Shown here: piece after piece, positions 31,091 through 42,693 of the stretch
How positions within the stretch are numbered: the first letter of the stretch is position 1
Layout: every line of letters begins with the position of its first letter
Assembly (NCBI GenBank): GCA_949752735.1
Contig: OX457047.1
Span: 5,986,166-6,050,165, forward strand
DNA: 64,000 nt
Direction of reading: 5' to 3'
Origin: Lumbricus terrestris
Taxonomy: Eukaryota; Annelida; Clitellata; Crassiclitellata; Lumbricidae
The notes under the pieces: model-generated
The model's database searches: none
Seen by the model: only the letters and a program-made list of their open reading frames with translations
What the model was told of the DNA's origin: nothing
Made by a program: the position numbers and the translations under genes

Positions 31091-33141
31091 CATTAGTGCC
31101 TAGCGTCCCCAAAAATGGGACACCACTTCAAAAATTCACATAAAATTAAATCTGCATTGAAGATGCAATTTAAGGTTATTGCCGTTATGCCAACATGCTG
31201 ATAAAGTGATTCTGACACAAAATGCGCATAAAAATATTTTTATCGACTGAAAATTATGTTTTTGATCACGCCATTAACCTATTTTAGCAAATGTAAACAT
31301 AGCGGACTTTCCGCGCCCTATTTAAAAATATGTGTCCGCATTTCTACAGATCTGTCTTTGGTTTCACAAAGGTTCGTATATACTATTACATAAATAATTA
31401 GATCAAATTCTTTTTGCTAAAATATAACACATGCATTTTATCACTGAAGCGCTGTCCCATTTTTGGGGACGCTAGGCACGAATGGGTACGTGAAGTTCAA
31501 TACACGCAGTTTTGCATCTTGTATGGTATTGTAGTCAGATATTGTTTGAAAAGAAGTATAAATGTCTGTTTATAGGCAGAAGTATCCCTCGCAGTGAGAT
31601 ATAGCGCTATATGATGGTATTTGACTCAAAAATTTATTGACAACTTCAACTGTAGGCTACATTAGGCCTATGTATACATGTATAGTCTACATGAATATTT
31701 CACATGGATAGAAATCTACTAGGCATATGCAATGTAGTGCAAAATAATAGTCAAAATGCACTCATTCTGTTGTATGCAGTTGCTAGAAAATTAAATTTAA
31801 TAATTTAATTTACTATAATTTATTTGAAATAAATAAGAAAAAAATCAGTCGCTATGTAATTTGTCATTCTAGTCCAAGGTGTCATGAAAACTCAAGAAAT
31901 GCCGTTGTGCATTGTAATGAATATCACTTTCTTGTAACATATTCCAGTTAGGCCTGCTACAATATCAGGTAGGCCTAATGACTAGGCAACGGTATCGCAC
32001 TATGTTGAATACACCACTCGGCTTTATCGGCTTTTGGTCTGATTCACATCCATGTGGATGAGTTGGTACATGGATAACAACCCTGGATTAGTCGGCTGGC
32101 GTAATGGTTGTCAATTCAGTTGATTCCTACTAACAACTAGTGGTCCTTTGCCACTTCTTTACCACTCTCAGCCTGCAACTAAGCCTGTGTTGGCTACACA
32201 GAATGCTCATTAATTCACCACATGGTTACTGTGCTAAGTCAGACATATAATGGAGTTGGAGTCTGTGGGTTCCCAACTTGGTGCGGTTGGTTCATAGCAA
32301 CAACTATGTTGTGTAGGCTGCTATGACTACTTATTTACCATTCTGTGACTGCTACAGCAGATGAGCAAAATATACCATTATTGAGACAATGAAAGCCAAC
32401 AAATGTGAAGATTTTCACTTCCTTTGATCGAGCTGTATAAAATAGAATTTAAGTGCATGGATCTGAACACAGGGAAAGGATAAGCTGGCTGGACGAACCA
32501 GAAAGTATGACCTTCACTTGCACTTTAGCACTAAATCCCCTCTGTTGTAACTCAGATGCATTGTGCGAATGAAGGTCTGCAAAAGTTTGAGAAAAATGAA
32601 ATGTCGGTCCACATAAGGAGGCTAGGCCAATAATCTACTACACAAGACTAGTCACTTGCACTTTAGCAATTGAAAAGCTTCATGTAACTGTTTTATAAGC
32701 TTTCTGTAACAGTGTTGGTTGCCATTGCTACAGGATATTGATCTGAGACATGAACAGCATTGCTATGATTTGTTGCGTGTAAGCAATTCATTTCAAAATG
32801 TGAGCAATTTGGCATATAAATGCATTCAAACATGCCAATTTTGTTGCAATTTTGCATATACATTTTATTTTAAGTTATTCTGAGTGCAAATTATTTATCT
32901 GTTTTCTTAATTTGACTGTATCAACAGTCTTGAGTGATGTAACATGCACACATCACAATGTCAATCTTCACGTACCCATTCGTGCCTAGCGTCCCCCAAA
33001 ATGGGACGCTACAAAAAACTGCTCCTAAAGCATCGAAAGCCAAAATTGTGCAGAATTTGTGTTAGGTATTGTCCAAACTCATCATTTGCAACAAAGTTTT
33101 CATATTTTGAGATGAATTTGAAAAATCAGGCACTAATGGGT
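31091..33141. mobile_element. Composite TIR element inserted in a SINE
   Basis: Outer ends CCCATTAGTGCC (31090-31101) and GGCACTAATGGG (33130-33141) are perfect inverted repeats. TTA precedes the left end and TTAA follows the right. Inner inverted ends are GGCACGAATGGGTACGTGAA (about 31472-31491) and TTCACGTACCCATTCGTGCC (about 32968-32987). The left module has GTCCCCAAAAATGGGAC at both its ends. The 1.5-kb centre has no coding signal. Probably piggyBac-like. Confidence 0.75.
31492..32967. other. Central spacer of the composite element
   Basis: About 1.5 kb of AT-rich sequence without a recognisable protein or repeat. One AAGGTGTCATG at 31876 has TATGTAAT only 24 bp upstream. Confidence 0.5.
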
Positions 33142-33497
33142 TAAAGCTCTACTGCTCAGAGGCGCTCCAGAATAAAGCGCGGGCACTGTATCGGAATTTC
33201 ACGATTCGCTGAGCAATTGTGAGTAAAACAATTGCCTATGGTTACTACGCGGCGACTTGAGCTGGTTTCGAACCTGCAACCTTCCGGCTGCAAGGCAACG
33301 AACATACCCACTACACCACCGCCCCCACTGACAGCTGAACACATCCTTCGACGGTAGGCCTACTGTAACGCCTAAAATAATGTCCTTTACTTGTTCGACG
33401 CGGATTGGTCAATGTCTAGCGTTAAAAAATTGCATAGCATCACTCAAGCACAATCATTTGCTATAATGGCAACGTGGGAGCTTCTGTGCTATATTAA

Positions 33498-34482
33498 CCC
33501 TCGGGCTACCAAGGGGAGTGGGGGTGGTTGACACACCTCCTAGGTTTTTCGCAAATCAAACGCGTTCCGTCTGGAATAAAATTTTGAAAAAATTGGTAGC
33601 TGTACAGGGTTCATTGGGACACATCTTGAGCTAAACATTTTTATGATGCCCCCTACCGTTCAAAAGTTACATCCGATATACCCAATGTACCAGGGGGGGT
33701 TAGATACCACCCCCTAGAATATCGTCTGTAACTTTTCCGCCCTTTAACATTATGAAACACAAATTATACCATTCTATAGAGGGAGTGCGGGGCTACATTT
33801 CCGCGATCACTGAGTTGTCTTTTGACAACCGGAATTGCTCAAAATAAATTTAAATATATATAAAGGTGTTTTATTTTCATAAAATTGTCATGTTTTTGCT
33901 ATTATAACTTATCCATAATTTATTTGTTGATAGAAATAAATTATGCCATTCTGTAGAGGGCATTTAGGGCTATTTTCTGAGACTAAATAATTTGTCTTTT
34001 GATGACCGAAAGTGCTCAAAATAAATTAAAATGTGTGAAAATGTTGGGATTTTTTTTACAACGCAAGCCGATATTTGTGCGCAAACGTTTTTCAGCGGCT
34101 AAAACATGTTTTTTGTTTGTTTTGATTGAACATAAAACAGACTTATTACTAGTTTTTATAGTTGAATATTGGACTTTATTATATGTAAACTACTTTTTAT
34201 ATATAAATCATGTATACAACACACAGAATCTAATATATTCCTTATGCGTAAGTATACAATTTGTGGAATCGACGGGTACCCATGGTAACAAATTTATAAT
34301 TTCGAGGGGCATTCATATTTTCTGAACCTAAATATACCATTTTGTGCAGAAATGAATGCTGAATCAAATGGTGTATTACAAGTTATGATATCTCAAACCA
34401 AACCCAAAATCCAGGGGGGGTGGTAACCACCTCCCCCCTTCTTGGTAGTCAGTGTTACAAAAAAAGCTTGGTAGCCTGAGGG
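33498..34482 (+). mobile_element. piggyBac-like MITE copy C with TTAA TSD
   Basis: TTAA 33494-33497 and 34483-34486. Ends CCCTCGGGCTACCAAG and CTTGGTAGCCTGAGGG. 985 bp, collinear with copy B. Confidence 0.93.
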
Positions 34483-34486
34483 TTAA

Positions 34487-35054
34487 GGCTATGATAAAGA
34501 TTTTCACTCTTGTTTACATGCGCCTCTAAACGCCAAGTTACCTCGTTCAACAAAGGGTAGCATTGACAAGGCATTAAGTTGTTTAGGAACGCTCTGTTTA
34601 ACATGAATTACAACGATTCAATGATGATATCCATGTTTTCTCGGATCCGATAAAAAATATTAAAAATTGAGGTCACCATAAAAAAGAGTGGATTACAACA
34701 ACATCGTGAAAAAATTATGAAAAACAATTACATACTGGGTGAGAGTTAAGAATTTTTTTATTCCACGCTAAGGGGTTAAATGCCAATGGCAAAAAGTCAA
34801 TGGGAAAGTTGAATTGACTTCATCAAAATCGATGAAACAGCTTAATTTTGGAGTTATCTGTTATAACTAGTCATCTTCTAAACAACACATAATTATATTA
34901 TAATTATAACTTACAAAAAATAATGTGTGAGCATTCTATGACAACTACTTTTAGAATTATTTTCCTACTCAAACAAGATTTAGAAACTTGATAAAATAAA
35001 CGTTCCGCCAACTTCGTATATAAAAATACTGTAATATATAAACGTCCGCAGACT
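34487..35054. other. Unannotated DNA
   Basis: No coding signal or familiar repeat seen. Confidence 0.5.
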
Positions 35055-35143
35055 GTTACAGTAGTATGCCAAACCAAATTTCTGTCCAGGGTAACGGCCT
35101 CTGTTGTCATAGACCCTGGTCAAATCTGGATCCACCCATCCAT
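35055..35143 (-). repeat. Short dispersed repeat
   Basis: AAATTTCTGTCCAGGGTAAC, GGCCTCTGTTGTCATAGACC, CTGGTCAAATCTGGATCC, then ACCCATCCAT. Confidence 0.85.
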
Positions 35144-35221
35144 AAACGTCCTAACAGAAGGATCTAACGCAAAAACGACTCAGACACAATGTGATGCAAA
35201 ATTTTTGTTTCAAAACCTGTT

Positions 35222-35256
35222 CATATAGCCTGTGAAAAGTCAATTTAACAGGTGTC
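35222..35256 (+). promoter_or_regulatory. TATA + AGGTGTC pair
   Basis: CATATAGCC at 35222 and TTTAACAGGTGTCTATG with AGGTGTC at 35250, spacing 28 bp. Confidence 0.55.
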
Positions 35257-35516
35257 TATGGAATGACACAGGAACTTGAGAAAATTGTTATGCTGAAGAG
35301 ATTGTAATCGTTATCGAAAATTGGAAATTTCTGAAGCGCTACTCGAATGCCAAGCGCGAGGCACCAGCTTTTTCACGAGCGTTGCGTTGAGTCAGAAGGG
35401 TTTTCGTGAGAATTAGTCCTTGGTGGTCCGGGTCGAGTTACCATAGGATCAAATGCGCGGAACAGCTAGGCTATACTAAAGCGGGTGTCGTCTGTGCGGG
35501 AATTGGATGGTGGAGG

Positions 35517-35704
35517 CAGGGCTTTTTTAACGTGCAGTTGTACACAAAATGTGCAGTTCTAAATGGATTTGTGCAGCTGCAAAAGCACTTCTGACAACTA
35601 TCAAAAACGGTCATTGTCCTCCGATTGGAAGGAATTCACCATGGAGAATGAGAAAGAAAAGAAGGAGTTGAGCAGTTCTAAAAATTCATTAAAAAACAGC
35701 CCTG
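35517..35704 (+). mobile_element. hAT MITE, family 1, perfect 8-bp TSD
   Basis: CAGGGCTTTTTTAACGTGC to TTAAAAAACAGCCCTG, flanked by GGTGGAGG at 35509-35516 and 35705-35712. 188 bp. Differs from the 6827 copy mainly by a small internal deletion. Confidence 0.93.
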
Positions 35705-35893
35705 GGTGGAGGATCAGATGAGACAGGGTAAGAGTTCTTGAAACGGAGTGTCTTAAGTTTCGAATGAAAAACCCGAGGTGTGATGGATATAGGAGAAGGT
35801 GATGATGCGATTAGTAATGATGGTGGATGAACTTAAAAGGATCGTAATTCAGGAGCTAAGAAGAATTCAAACAGAACTTCGGCATCTTACACT

Positions 35894-35926
35894 TATATAG
35901 CATTTTTATTACGTTTTAAAGGTGTC
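35894..35926 (+). promoter_or_regulatory. TATA + AGGTGTC pair
   Basis: TATATAGC at 35894 and GTTTTAAAGGTGTCTAAGG with AGGTGTC at 35920, spacing 26 bp. Confidence 0.65.
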
Positions 35927-36119
35927 TAAGGTGAATGAATTGCTCAAGGTCCATACGCAGTGGCGTTAGAAGCACAGACGAACAGAATTGACAAGAAGAC
36001 AAGATAGACGCAGACGAAAAACAAAGCGACTCAATTCGTTCCTCTTTCCACCTCTACGTGGCGCCACAGGTGACCACAGGCCTGTCATCTTGCGGCGGAG
36101 ACGTCATCATTACGAACGA

Positions 36120-36415
36120 TTTTCACTGACTTTCGTCACCGTCTTCATCATTCGTCGGGTGTGAACCGATATCGGGACCGCGGCGAAAAGAGTTCCGTCT
36201 TCGAATATTGTGCGGTTTCGCGTTATATGGCATCACGCCAAGAGAAGAAGAGAGTCGATTAAGAAGGAGATTGTGATCGATGGTGTCGAATGCAGCGGAG
36301 ATGTCGAGGAGGCAGAGGCAGGAGACTTGCTGATGAGTGACGGCAGAAACCAGTTTATTAAACATAGAGACAAGTAGAGTTTCTGTGGAGTGATGTTTAG
36401 TGAAGCAAGATTGGT
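36120..36415 (-). pseudogene. CR1-like LINE RT fragment
   Basis: Minus-strand frame: SCFTKHHSTETLLVSMFNKL, then VSCLCLLDISAAFDTIDHNL and LNRLSSSLGV. This is the fingers region and the first catalytic Asp motif of a CR1/Jockey-type RT. The frame is lost after LGV, before the YADD box. Confidence 0.8.
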
Positions 36416-36749
36416 GGGGGGTTGAGGAGTGAGTTGGATGAGAGGTAATTGTTTAGCTGGGCAAGGACACTTCGTTCGGTTAATTTATATAGTAAAGGAG
36501 ATGGGTCGGTAATTTGAAAGGTTTTCCTTATCAAGATTTTTTATCAAGGTTTGAGAGGGCTTTTGTTCTGGACAGAGCAGTTGCGTTTACAAGGGGTTTC
36601 GTTGGTTACCCCCCCCCCCAATGGCCTTGGAAAACATTTTTTAAATGTTATTTATCTACTTAAATAAGAAAAACAAAACAATTGCTTCTAGTAACAATTG
36701 TTTTTCTTACTTTATTCCCTTTGTTGCTTTATTCCCGTTTTTAATTACT

Positions 36750-37085
36750 GTAATAATTATTGTTGGGTTGGTGTCAGAAAGGGCATCCGGCCAGGCCATA
36801 AAACCTCTAATCCCAACCCCCATCTTAAATTCCTGGCTACACCACTGAGACAGAAAGTCAGTGGCGCCTGGTAGATGTGCTGAAGTCGCCTACTGAAGGT
36901 TATAAAAGCTTGGAGGTAGGAGGTGAACCAAGGGTTAATGGCATGTGAGCTGGGTTTGGTGCTGAGTGGTGCGTGAATGTCAAGGAGGTCGGAAAGAGTG
37001 GAATTATAGCAAGACAGAAGGTCATCAAGGGAAGAAGGAGGACTAATAGTTAAGATATTTGCGCTTTCTTTTGTAAGTTCATTAT
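36750..37085 (-). pseudogene. CR1-like LINE linker fragment
   Basis: Minus-strand frame with SLDDLLSCYNSTLSDLLDIH, APLSTKPSSHAINPWFTSYL and RRLQHIYQAP, the region between endonuclease and RT in CR1-type ORF2. It probably belongs with the RT fragment at 36120-36415, separated by inserted sequence. Confidence 0.65.
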
Positions 37086-37124
37086 ATTGTCCAAATTCAC
37101 GAAAGTATACGAAACCGAAAACCA

Positions 37125-37200
37125 TGGAATCCAGATTTACGACGGCTTATGACAACAGAGGCCGTTGAACTTGAAACAATTTGTTTGGTGCTCGAGGAAT
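37125..37200 (+). repeat. Short dispersed repeat, diverged
   Basis: GGAATCCAGATTTACGACGG, CTTATGACAACAGAGGCCGT, then AATTTGTTTGG. Confidence 0.65.
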
Positions 37201-37339
37201 GCGTCCGCAGTAAACGTCGGCTGTGACTGCGATTGATGGTTGGCTGATTGACGACCGAGAAGGTTGTTCAATGTCGATCAAAACTTCTTTGGCTCCGTTG
37301 ACTGGCGAGTGATGACCGCCTCCCAGTATTCGCGCTCTC

Positions 37340-37800
37340 TCTACCGGTAAGCGGTATGCATCTTCCAAATGAACTGAATCCACGTGGTTTGATCTTGAGG
37401 AGAGCGCGTTCGTCTGTAAATCCTCACCAGACAGCGGGCGCGTCGACGGAGCGCTCTGCACTCTACCTTGAACCACGGAGACAGCCGCTGCGGGCGATGA
37501 CGAGTCTTAACGGAACGCAATGGTAAGAAAGTGTCGATGATCTCGGTCATCACAGCTTCGTAGGAATCGAATAGTTCAGTGACACACTGCGTAGGAATTG
37601 ATTCAACATCTTTGAAGAGAGGATGGTCCTGAATCGTTGCTCTAAAAACCGCGCGATCCAAGCTTTTCCAATTTCGAATCTGTCTTGTAATGAGGATCGA
37701 GTGGCTGTTCTAGAATAAAAGGAATGGAGGCGATCACAGGACCGTGATCGGAGATGATAGGAGGATGGATGTCTATGTCCATCACCTGACAATCTATATT
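37340..37800 (-). pseudogene. CR1-like LINE endonuclease end and linker
   Basis: Minus strand: DIDIHPPIISDHGPVIASI carries the SDH motif of the apurinic-type endonuclease. It is followed in another frame by ELFDSYEAVMTEIIDTFLPL, RPQRLSPWFKVECRALRRR and ARCLVRIYRR of the linker. Different family from 36120-37085. At least one frameshift. Confidence 0.75.
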
Positions 37801-38279
37801 GTTGTTTATTGTATTAATAATTATTGTAACACATATAAAGTTTTGCACAGCTGCAATGGTAATATTGTGTACACTGGAATTCTGCATCCCCAATTCCCTG
37901 CTGCCGTCAATCCATCTGCTCTCAATATTATGTCTTCTCCGTCTTTGTTTCAACTTAGTACGCTGTCATATATTTGCGTTATTTAATAAAATACCAAATA
38001 CCAATTCGACCGATGATGTTCATTATGCGACATCCTCCATATTTGTAAATAACTTATAAACGTTACTAAGGTTTGCAAAAAGTTTCTTGTTATCGCGAAT
38101 TATAACTTTTCAAAGAAGTCAATATGAACGTCAACACGCAACCTTATACGACTACCAGACTTCGATTGACTTCGTCGCCCACGAAAGAACTTGATTTCCA
38201 CGATTTTGGAGGATGCAATTACTTATTAGCGTCTTCGTCTATAAATGATTGATAAACTTTATGGAGGAGTAAAATGATT

Positions 38280-39663
38280 AGTGCTGCCGGAGATGGTGGT
38301 TATGATGACTTTTATGACAGCGGTGGCGTTGGCGGCTGTGGCGGTGGTGATGGTGGCAATGGCAGCAGTGGCGGTGGTGGTGGTGATGGTGGCAATGGCG
38401 GCATTGGCGGTGGTGGTGGTGATGGTGGTGATGGTGGCGATGGCGGCATTGGCGGTGGTGGTGGTGATGGTGGTGGCGATGGCGGCATTGGCGGTGGGGC
38501 GGCGGTGGTGATGGTGGCAATGGCAGCAGTGGCGGTGGTGGTGGTGATGGTGGCGATGGCGGCATTGGCGGTGGTGGTGGTGATGGTGGCGATGGCGGCA
38601 TTGGCGGTGGTGGTGGTGATGGTGGTGGCGATGGCGGCATTGGCGGTGGGGCGGCGGTGGTGATGGTGGCAATGGCAGCAGTGGCGGTGGTGGTGGTGAT
38701 GGTGGTGGCGATGGCGGCATTGGCGGTGGGGCGGCGGTGATGGTGGCGATGGCGGCATTGGCGGTGGTGGTGGTGATGGTGGTGGCGATGGCGGCATTGG
38801 CGGTGGGGCGGCGGTGGTGATGGTGGCAATGGCAGCAGTGGCGGTGGTGGTGGTGATGGTGGCGATGGCGGCATTGGCGGTGGTGGTGGTGATGGTGGCG
38901 ATGGCGGCATTGGCGGTGGTGGTGGTGATGGTGGTGGCGATGGCGGCATTGGCGGTGGGGCGGCGGTGGTGATGGTGGCAATGGCAGCAGTGGCGGTGGT
39001 GGTGGTGATGGTGGTGGCGATGGCGGCATTGGCGGTGGGACGGCGGTGATGGTGGCGATGGCGGCATTGGCGGTGGTGGTGGTGATGGTGGTGGCGATGG
39101 CGGCATTGGCGGTGGGGCGGCGGTGGTGATGGTGGCAATGGCAGCAGTGGCGGTGGTGGTGGTGATGGTGGCAATGGCAGCAGTGGCGGTGGTGGTGGTG
39201 ATGGTGGTGGCGATGGCGGCATTGGCGGTGGGGCGGCGGTGGTGATGGTGGCAATGGCAGCAGTGGCGGTGGTGGTGGTGATGGTGGTGGCGATGGCGGC
39301 ATTGGCGGTGGGGCGGCGGTGGTGATGGTGGCAATGGCAGCAGTGGCGGTGGTGGTGGTGATGGTGGTGGCGATGGCGGCATTGGCGGTGGGGCGGCGGT
39401 GATGGTGGCGATGGCGGCATTGGCGGTGGTGGTGGTGATGGTGGTGGCGATGGCGGCATTGGCGGTGGGGCGGCGGTGGTGATGGTGGCAATGGCAGCAG
39501 TGGCGGTGGTGGTGGTGATGGTGGCAATGGCAGCAGTGGCGGTGGTGGTGGTGATGGTGGTGGCGATGGCGGCATTGGCGGTGGGGCGGCGGTGGTGATG
39601 GTGGCAATGGCAGCAGTGGCGGTGGTGGTGGTGATGGTGGCAATGGCAGCAGTGGCGGTGGAC
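38280..39663 (+). repeat. GC-rich minisatellite, mosaic of 36-41 bp units
   Basis: Built from a few monomer types: GGCGGTGGTGGTGGTGATGG followed by TGGCAATGGCAGCAGT, TGGCGATGGCGGCATT or TGGTGGCGATGGCGGCATT, and a GGCGGTGGGGCGGC variant. They are arranged in higher-order runs. Stop-free in several frames, which explains the 390-490 codon Pro/His/Ala-rich and Gly-rich frames. I do not call a gene. Confidence 0.9.
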
Positions 39664-39674
39664 AACATTTTAGA

Positions 39675-40019
39675 GGTGTCTAAATAGGTTATTATCATTG
39701 TGCTTGTTTTAGCGTTTAGCAACATCGCATACCATGTACCGAACCGCTGCCCTCAATCCTCAAGATTTTTTCTAATACCATCGCAAAAGAAATGCAGAAT
39801 CTTCGGAGAACAAAAAGCTATCTGAATATCGAATACATAATTATAATGCTTCCTGTTAGGATCTGGCCACGTAGTAGCTCTGCACCTTCTGTATGGTCTC
39901 GACCCACTGCAGGGATAATCTTTGTACAACTTTCGACAAAATCCAATTAACTACACAGTCCTTTGTCTTCATCATCAGTTAGACTCGGCAAGGAAATGGT
40001 GACGTAAAAGCAAATTATT
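39675..40019. other. Unannotated DNA after the minisatellite
   Basis: An isolated TTTTAGAGGTGTCTAAAT at 39668-39685 abuts the minisatellite without a nearby TATA box. Otherwise nothing recognised. Confidence 0.5.
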
Positions 40020-40155
40020 TAGGTCGAAACATTGACGTCGACAGAAATGATTGACGTCGACAGAAACGGTTGGCGTCGTCCGAAATGTTGACGTCAACAA
40101 AGACGGCTGGCATTGACAGAAGTGATTGACGTCGCCATAAATCGTCGACGGTTGA
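40020..40155. repeat. Cluster of TGACGTC-containing ~20-bp units
   Basis: Six or seven imperfect units such as TTGACGTCGACAGAAATGA. TGACGTC is a CREB/ATF-type half-palindrome, and one unit reads TGACGTCA fully, but the cluster may be a simple decayed tandem repeat. Confidence 0.75.
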
Positions 40156-40274
40156 CCACAGTCATAAAATGTCGCAAGCAGTGGAAACTACTAGGCTACT
40201 ATTGCTAGCCTGCTAGGCACGGCTATTATTATTCAGAGACTTTGAGAACCGTCTTTAATCATCACACTTTATAT

Positions 40275-40318
40275 ATAATTATGCATTATATATATATATA
40301 TATATATAATTATGCATG

Positions 40319-40353
<35 letters not shown>

Positions 40354-40355
40354 CT
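40275..40355. repeat. (TA)n-rich tract
   Basis: Two TA runs separated by AATTATGCATG. Confidence 0.9.
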
Positions 40356-40437
40356 ACCTGCAGATATCGCAAAATTTTCAGCGCCAATCGTGTGGCCCCC
40401 GATGACCAATTGCTGCAGGTTGCATAACCTGGAACGA

Positions 40438-40894
40438 CAGGGGCGGATCCAGGGGGCCAATCCGGGCATCCCCCCCCCATTTAAAAATTGCATGGGACGT
40501 GGCCCCCATTTGGTTTGATGAAGCCATTCAATAAATGTAGCGGGAGAGAAAAACAGGACATCAGCCCTCCCCCCACGAAAAAATCGTATGGGACGTGGCC
40601 CCCCCCTCGATTCGATTTAGCGGTTGAAATAACGAGGGTATCTCCTTTCTTTTTCTCGGAAAATTGGTCGATGACTAAAAAAAAATCACCAACTTTTTGG
40701 GGCGGATGAATTGGTATCTTTTCCCCGGAAAATTGGTCGATGACAAAAAAAGGATCAACTTTTTGGGCGGATGAATTGGTATCTTTTCCCTGAAAAATTG
40801 GTCAATGACTAAAAATCCACAAAATTTTTCCCCTGTTCCACAAACAAGACCGAAAATTTGACCCCCCCTTCGAAACGTTCTGTATCCGCCCTTG
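40438..40894. mobile_element. hAT-type TIR element, family 5, perfect 8-bp TSD
   Basis: CAGGGGCGGATCCAGGGGG at the left and CTGTATCCGCCCTTG at the right, flanked by TGGAACGA at 40430-40437 and 40895-40902. Interior repeats TGACTAAAAA and GGGCGGATGAATTGGTATC. 457 bp, non-coding. Confidence 0.92.
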
Positions 40895-40902
40895 TGGAAC
40901 GA

Positions 40903-41360
40903 CACGTACTTCCTCTGAGGTCCTTTATATAGGTTACCGAAAAAGAACAGCCATCATCCAGTTGAACAGTAAAAAGTATCCAAATTATTTGGCTCTACTT
41001 AAACACATTAAACTTAGTATGAAAGGAGACATAATCTATTTTTATTCCTCGTATGCCATATGCCGACAGCTTAAAATTTAAATGCAGTGGTCATAATACT
41101 TTAAGTATACTCTGTCGTACCGAATGAAAGAAAGAAATCGCAATTTTGTCAGTTCGGATTGACTTCTTATAGTAACTGTTGTTGCTGTCTTATGCATACT
41201 TTCCTGTCAGCATCACTCTGTAAGGTCTACATCAACCCATGGGTTACCAGTTTGGGGGAAGCTCTTTGTTTCAAAAACTCAAACTGGACAAGCTTATAAA
41301 TACCCTTTGAGATTTTATGCACGAATCCCTCTCTGCAGTCTCTTCCCGCCCTCTTAGGTC
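40903..41360. other. Unannotated DNA
   Basis: Nothing recognised. Confidence 0.5.
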
Positions 41361-41364
41361 TGCT

Positions 41365-41645
41365 GATTGACTAGATCTCAAGGTTCCAAGAGCAAGGTCT
41401 GCCATGGCACAGCACCGTGCGGCCGTGCCTTTGCCATTGTAGGCCCTTCTATGTGGAATTACCTCCCTCCCACTATCCGTAATAAGATCTTTTTAGGGGT
41501 GTCATCTTCGGCCCTTCGCTGCCTGAAGTCTTTCTTATTTTCCTCGGGGCTGTCACGCTGAGGGTGCCTCTGAAGAGCCACTCCTGTAGAGGCGCTAAAA
41601 ATGCTGATTATACAATACAATAGAATACAATGCAACACAATAAGC
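41365..41645 (+). pseudogene. CR1-like LINE 3' end with (AATAC)n tail
   Basis: Plus-strand frame ends ...CGRAFAIVGPSMWNYLPPTI...LRCLKSFLFSSGLSR, the C-terminal block of CR1-type ORF2 (compare FSVVGPITWNGLP at 7870-9156). A GCGC stem-loop (GAGGGTGCCTCTGAAGAGCC, GTAGAGGCGCTAAA) and an ATACAATACAAT tail follow. 5' truncated. Confidence 0.75.
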
Positions 41646-42693
41646 TCGAGGAAAACACACGATATAACAATTATGTGGTCCAATCGTAATATTCACAAAA
41701 AAATGTATGGGCAAAACAAGAATATACCATAAGGAAATCTTAGGATCTACTATTTCGAGTCAGTTCATGCTTTGTTAATCTGGGACTTAGAAGCAAAGAA
41801 AAGTCATCTACTTGCCAGATGAGATTCCTTGTTTTACGATGGGTTGATATATACAGCCTACTATTCATTAATAACGTTTTACAGGTGTCTAGAGCGAGCG
41901 AAACTTTGAGAACGTTCCTCATAAAATAATCCAAAAACCTTCGTTATATTTAGCTACTTCTATATATTGACCTGAATACGATTTTCTTAGGTGAGACCTC
42001 AGTTGATGTCTTGTGTGCATTAAAAACTGGCGCTATAGAATTTGCGAATTACAATTTACAATAAAGCCAACATGTGCTTGGTTTGGTTGCTGTACATCCG
42101 ATCGTCAAGTTTCTTCCTTCTACTGAAGAATGTGTTCAGTTGTGATTGGCTTCTGCTTGGAAAGTTCGCACAGAAGATCCTGCGACATTTCATCCACGAG
42201 GACGGAATCAATTAGAGAATACAGGACGTCCGCATAGGTTTTTCGCGGAGACGATGGACTTCAACAAGGACATGGAGTGACGGATAGAAATGTCTAAAGC
42301 ATAACATACTTTTGTCCAAAAATAAAATCAATAGCCATTGTTATGTTATATTGTTATGTTATATTGTTATGTAATATTGTACAATGAGAATCAAAAATTA
42401 TAAGGACTTTAGAATAATACTTGAAATAATGTATATATATATATATATATATATCTATTCTTTTTATTGCAATGATTACCTTAATCTTTATTGCTGATAC
42501 TGCGGTCATTCAATTGTTGAATAACTGCACAATACCTTTGCACGCCTTTAATTCTGTTTCAACAACTCTATAAATTGGTTGCATGCGTAAAATAATTAAA
42601 TGCAACTGAGGAATATCCAATCAGAAAGAAGAGATACTGAACACGTGAACAGGTTAGCAAGACATAATATAGCGTATGTATACATACCTTTAA
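41646..42693. other. Mostly unannotated DNA
   Basis: Contains a TTATGTTATATTG tandem (about 42335-42380) and a TA run (42427-42452). A TATATAC at 41848 and AGGTGTC at 41883 are 35 bp apart, outside the usual spacing. Confidence 0.5.
41848..41889 (+). promoter_or_regulatory. TATA + AGGTGTC, long spacing
   Basis: TATATACAGC at 41848 and TTTTACAGGTGTCTAGAG with AGGTGTC at 41883; spacing 35 bp makes this an outlier. Confidence 0.35.

Larger units (their letters stand above)
31055..33328 (-). mobile_element. SINE interrupted by a 2-kb TIR element
   Basis: ATGCACTTGTTATAGCGTCC at 31065-31087 is the outer tail of the SINE; it resumes at AGCTCTACTGCTCAGAGGCG (33145) and runs to the A box at about 33328. 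Compared with the intact SINE at 50714, the break lies at the CCCTTcAAGC position, where TTAA-like sequence is present. Confidence 0.8.

Noticed and set aside
38259..39725. Open frames of 390-490 codons rich in Pro/His/Ala (minus) and Gly/Ala/Val (plus)
   Set aside because: They lie entirely in the GC-rich minisatellite, exist in several frames at once and reflect absence of stop triplets in the repeat.
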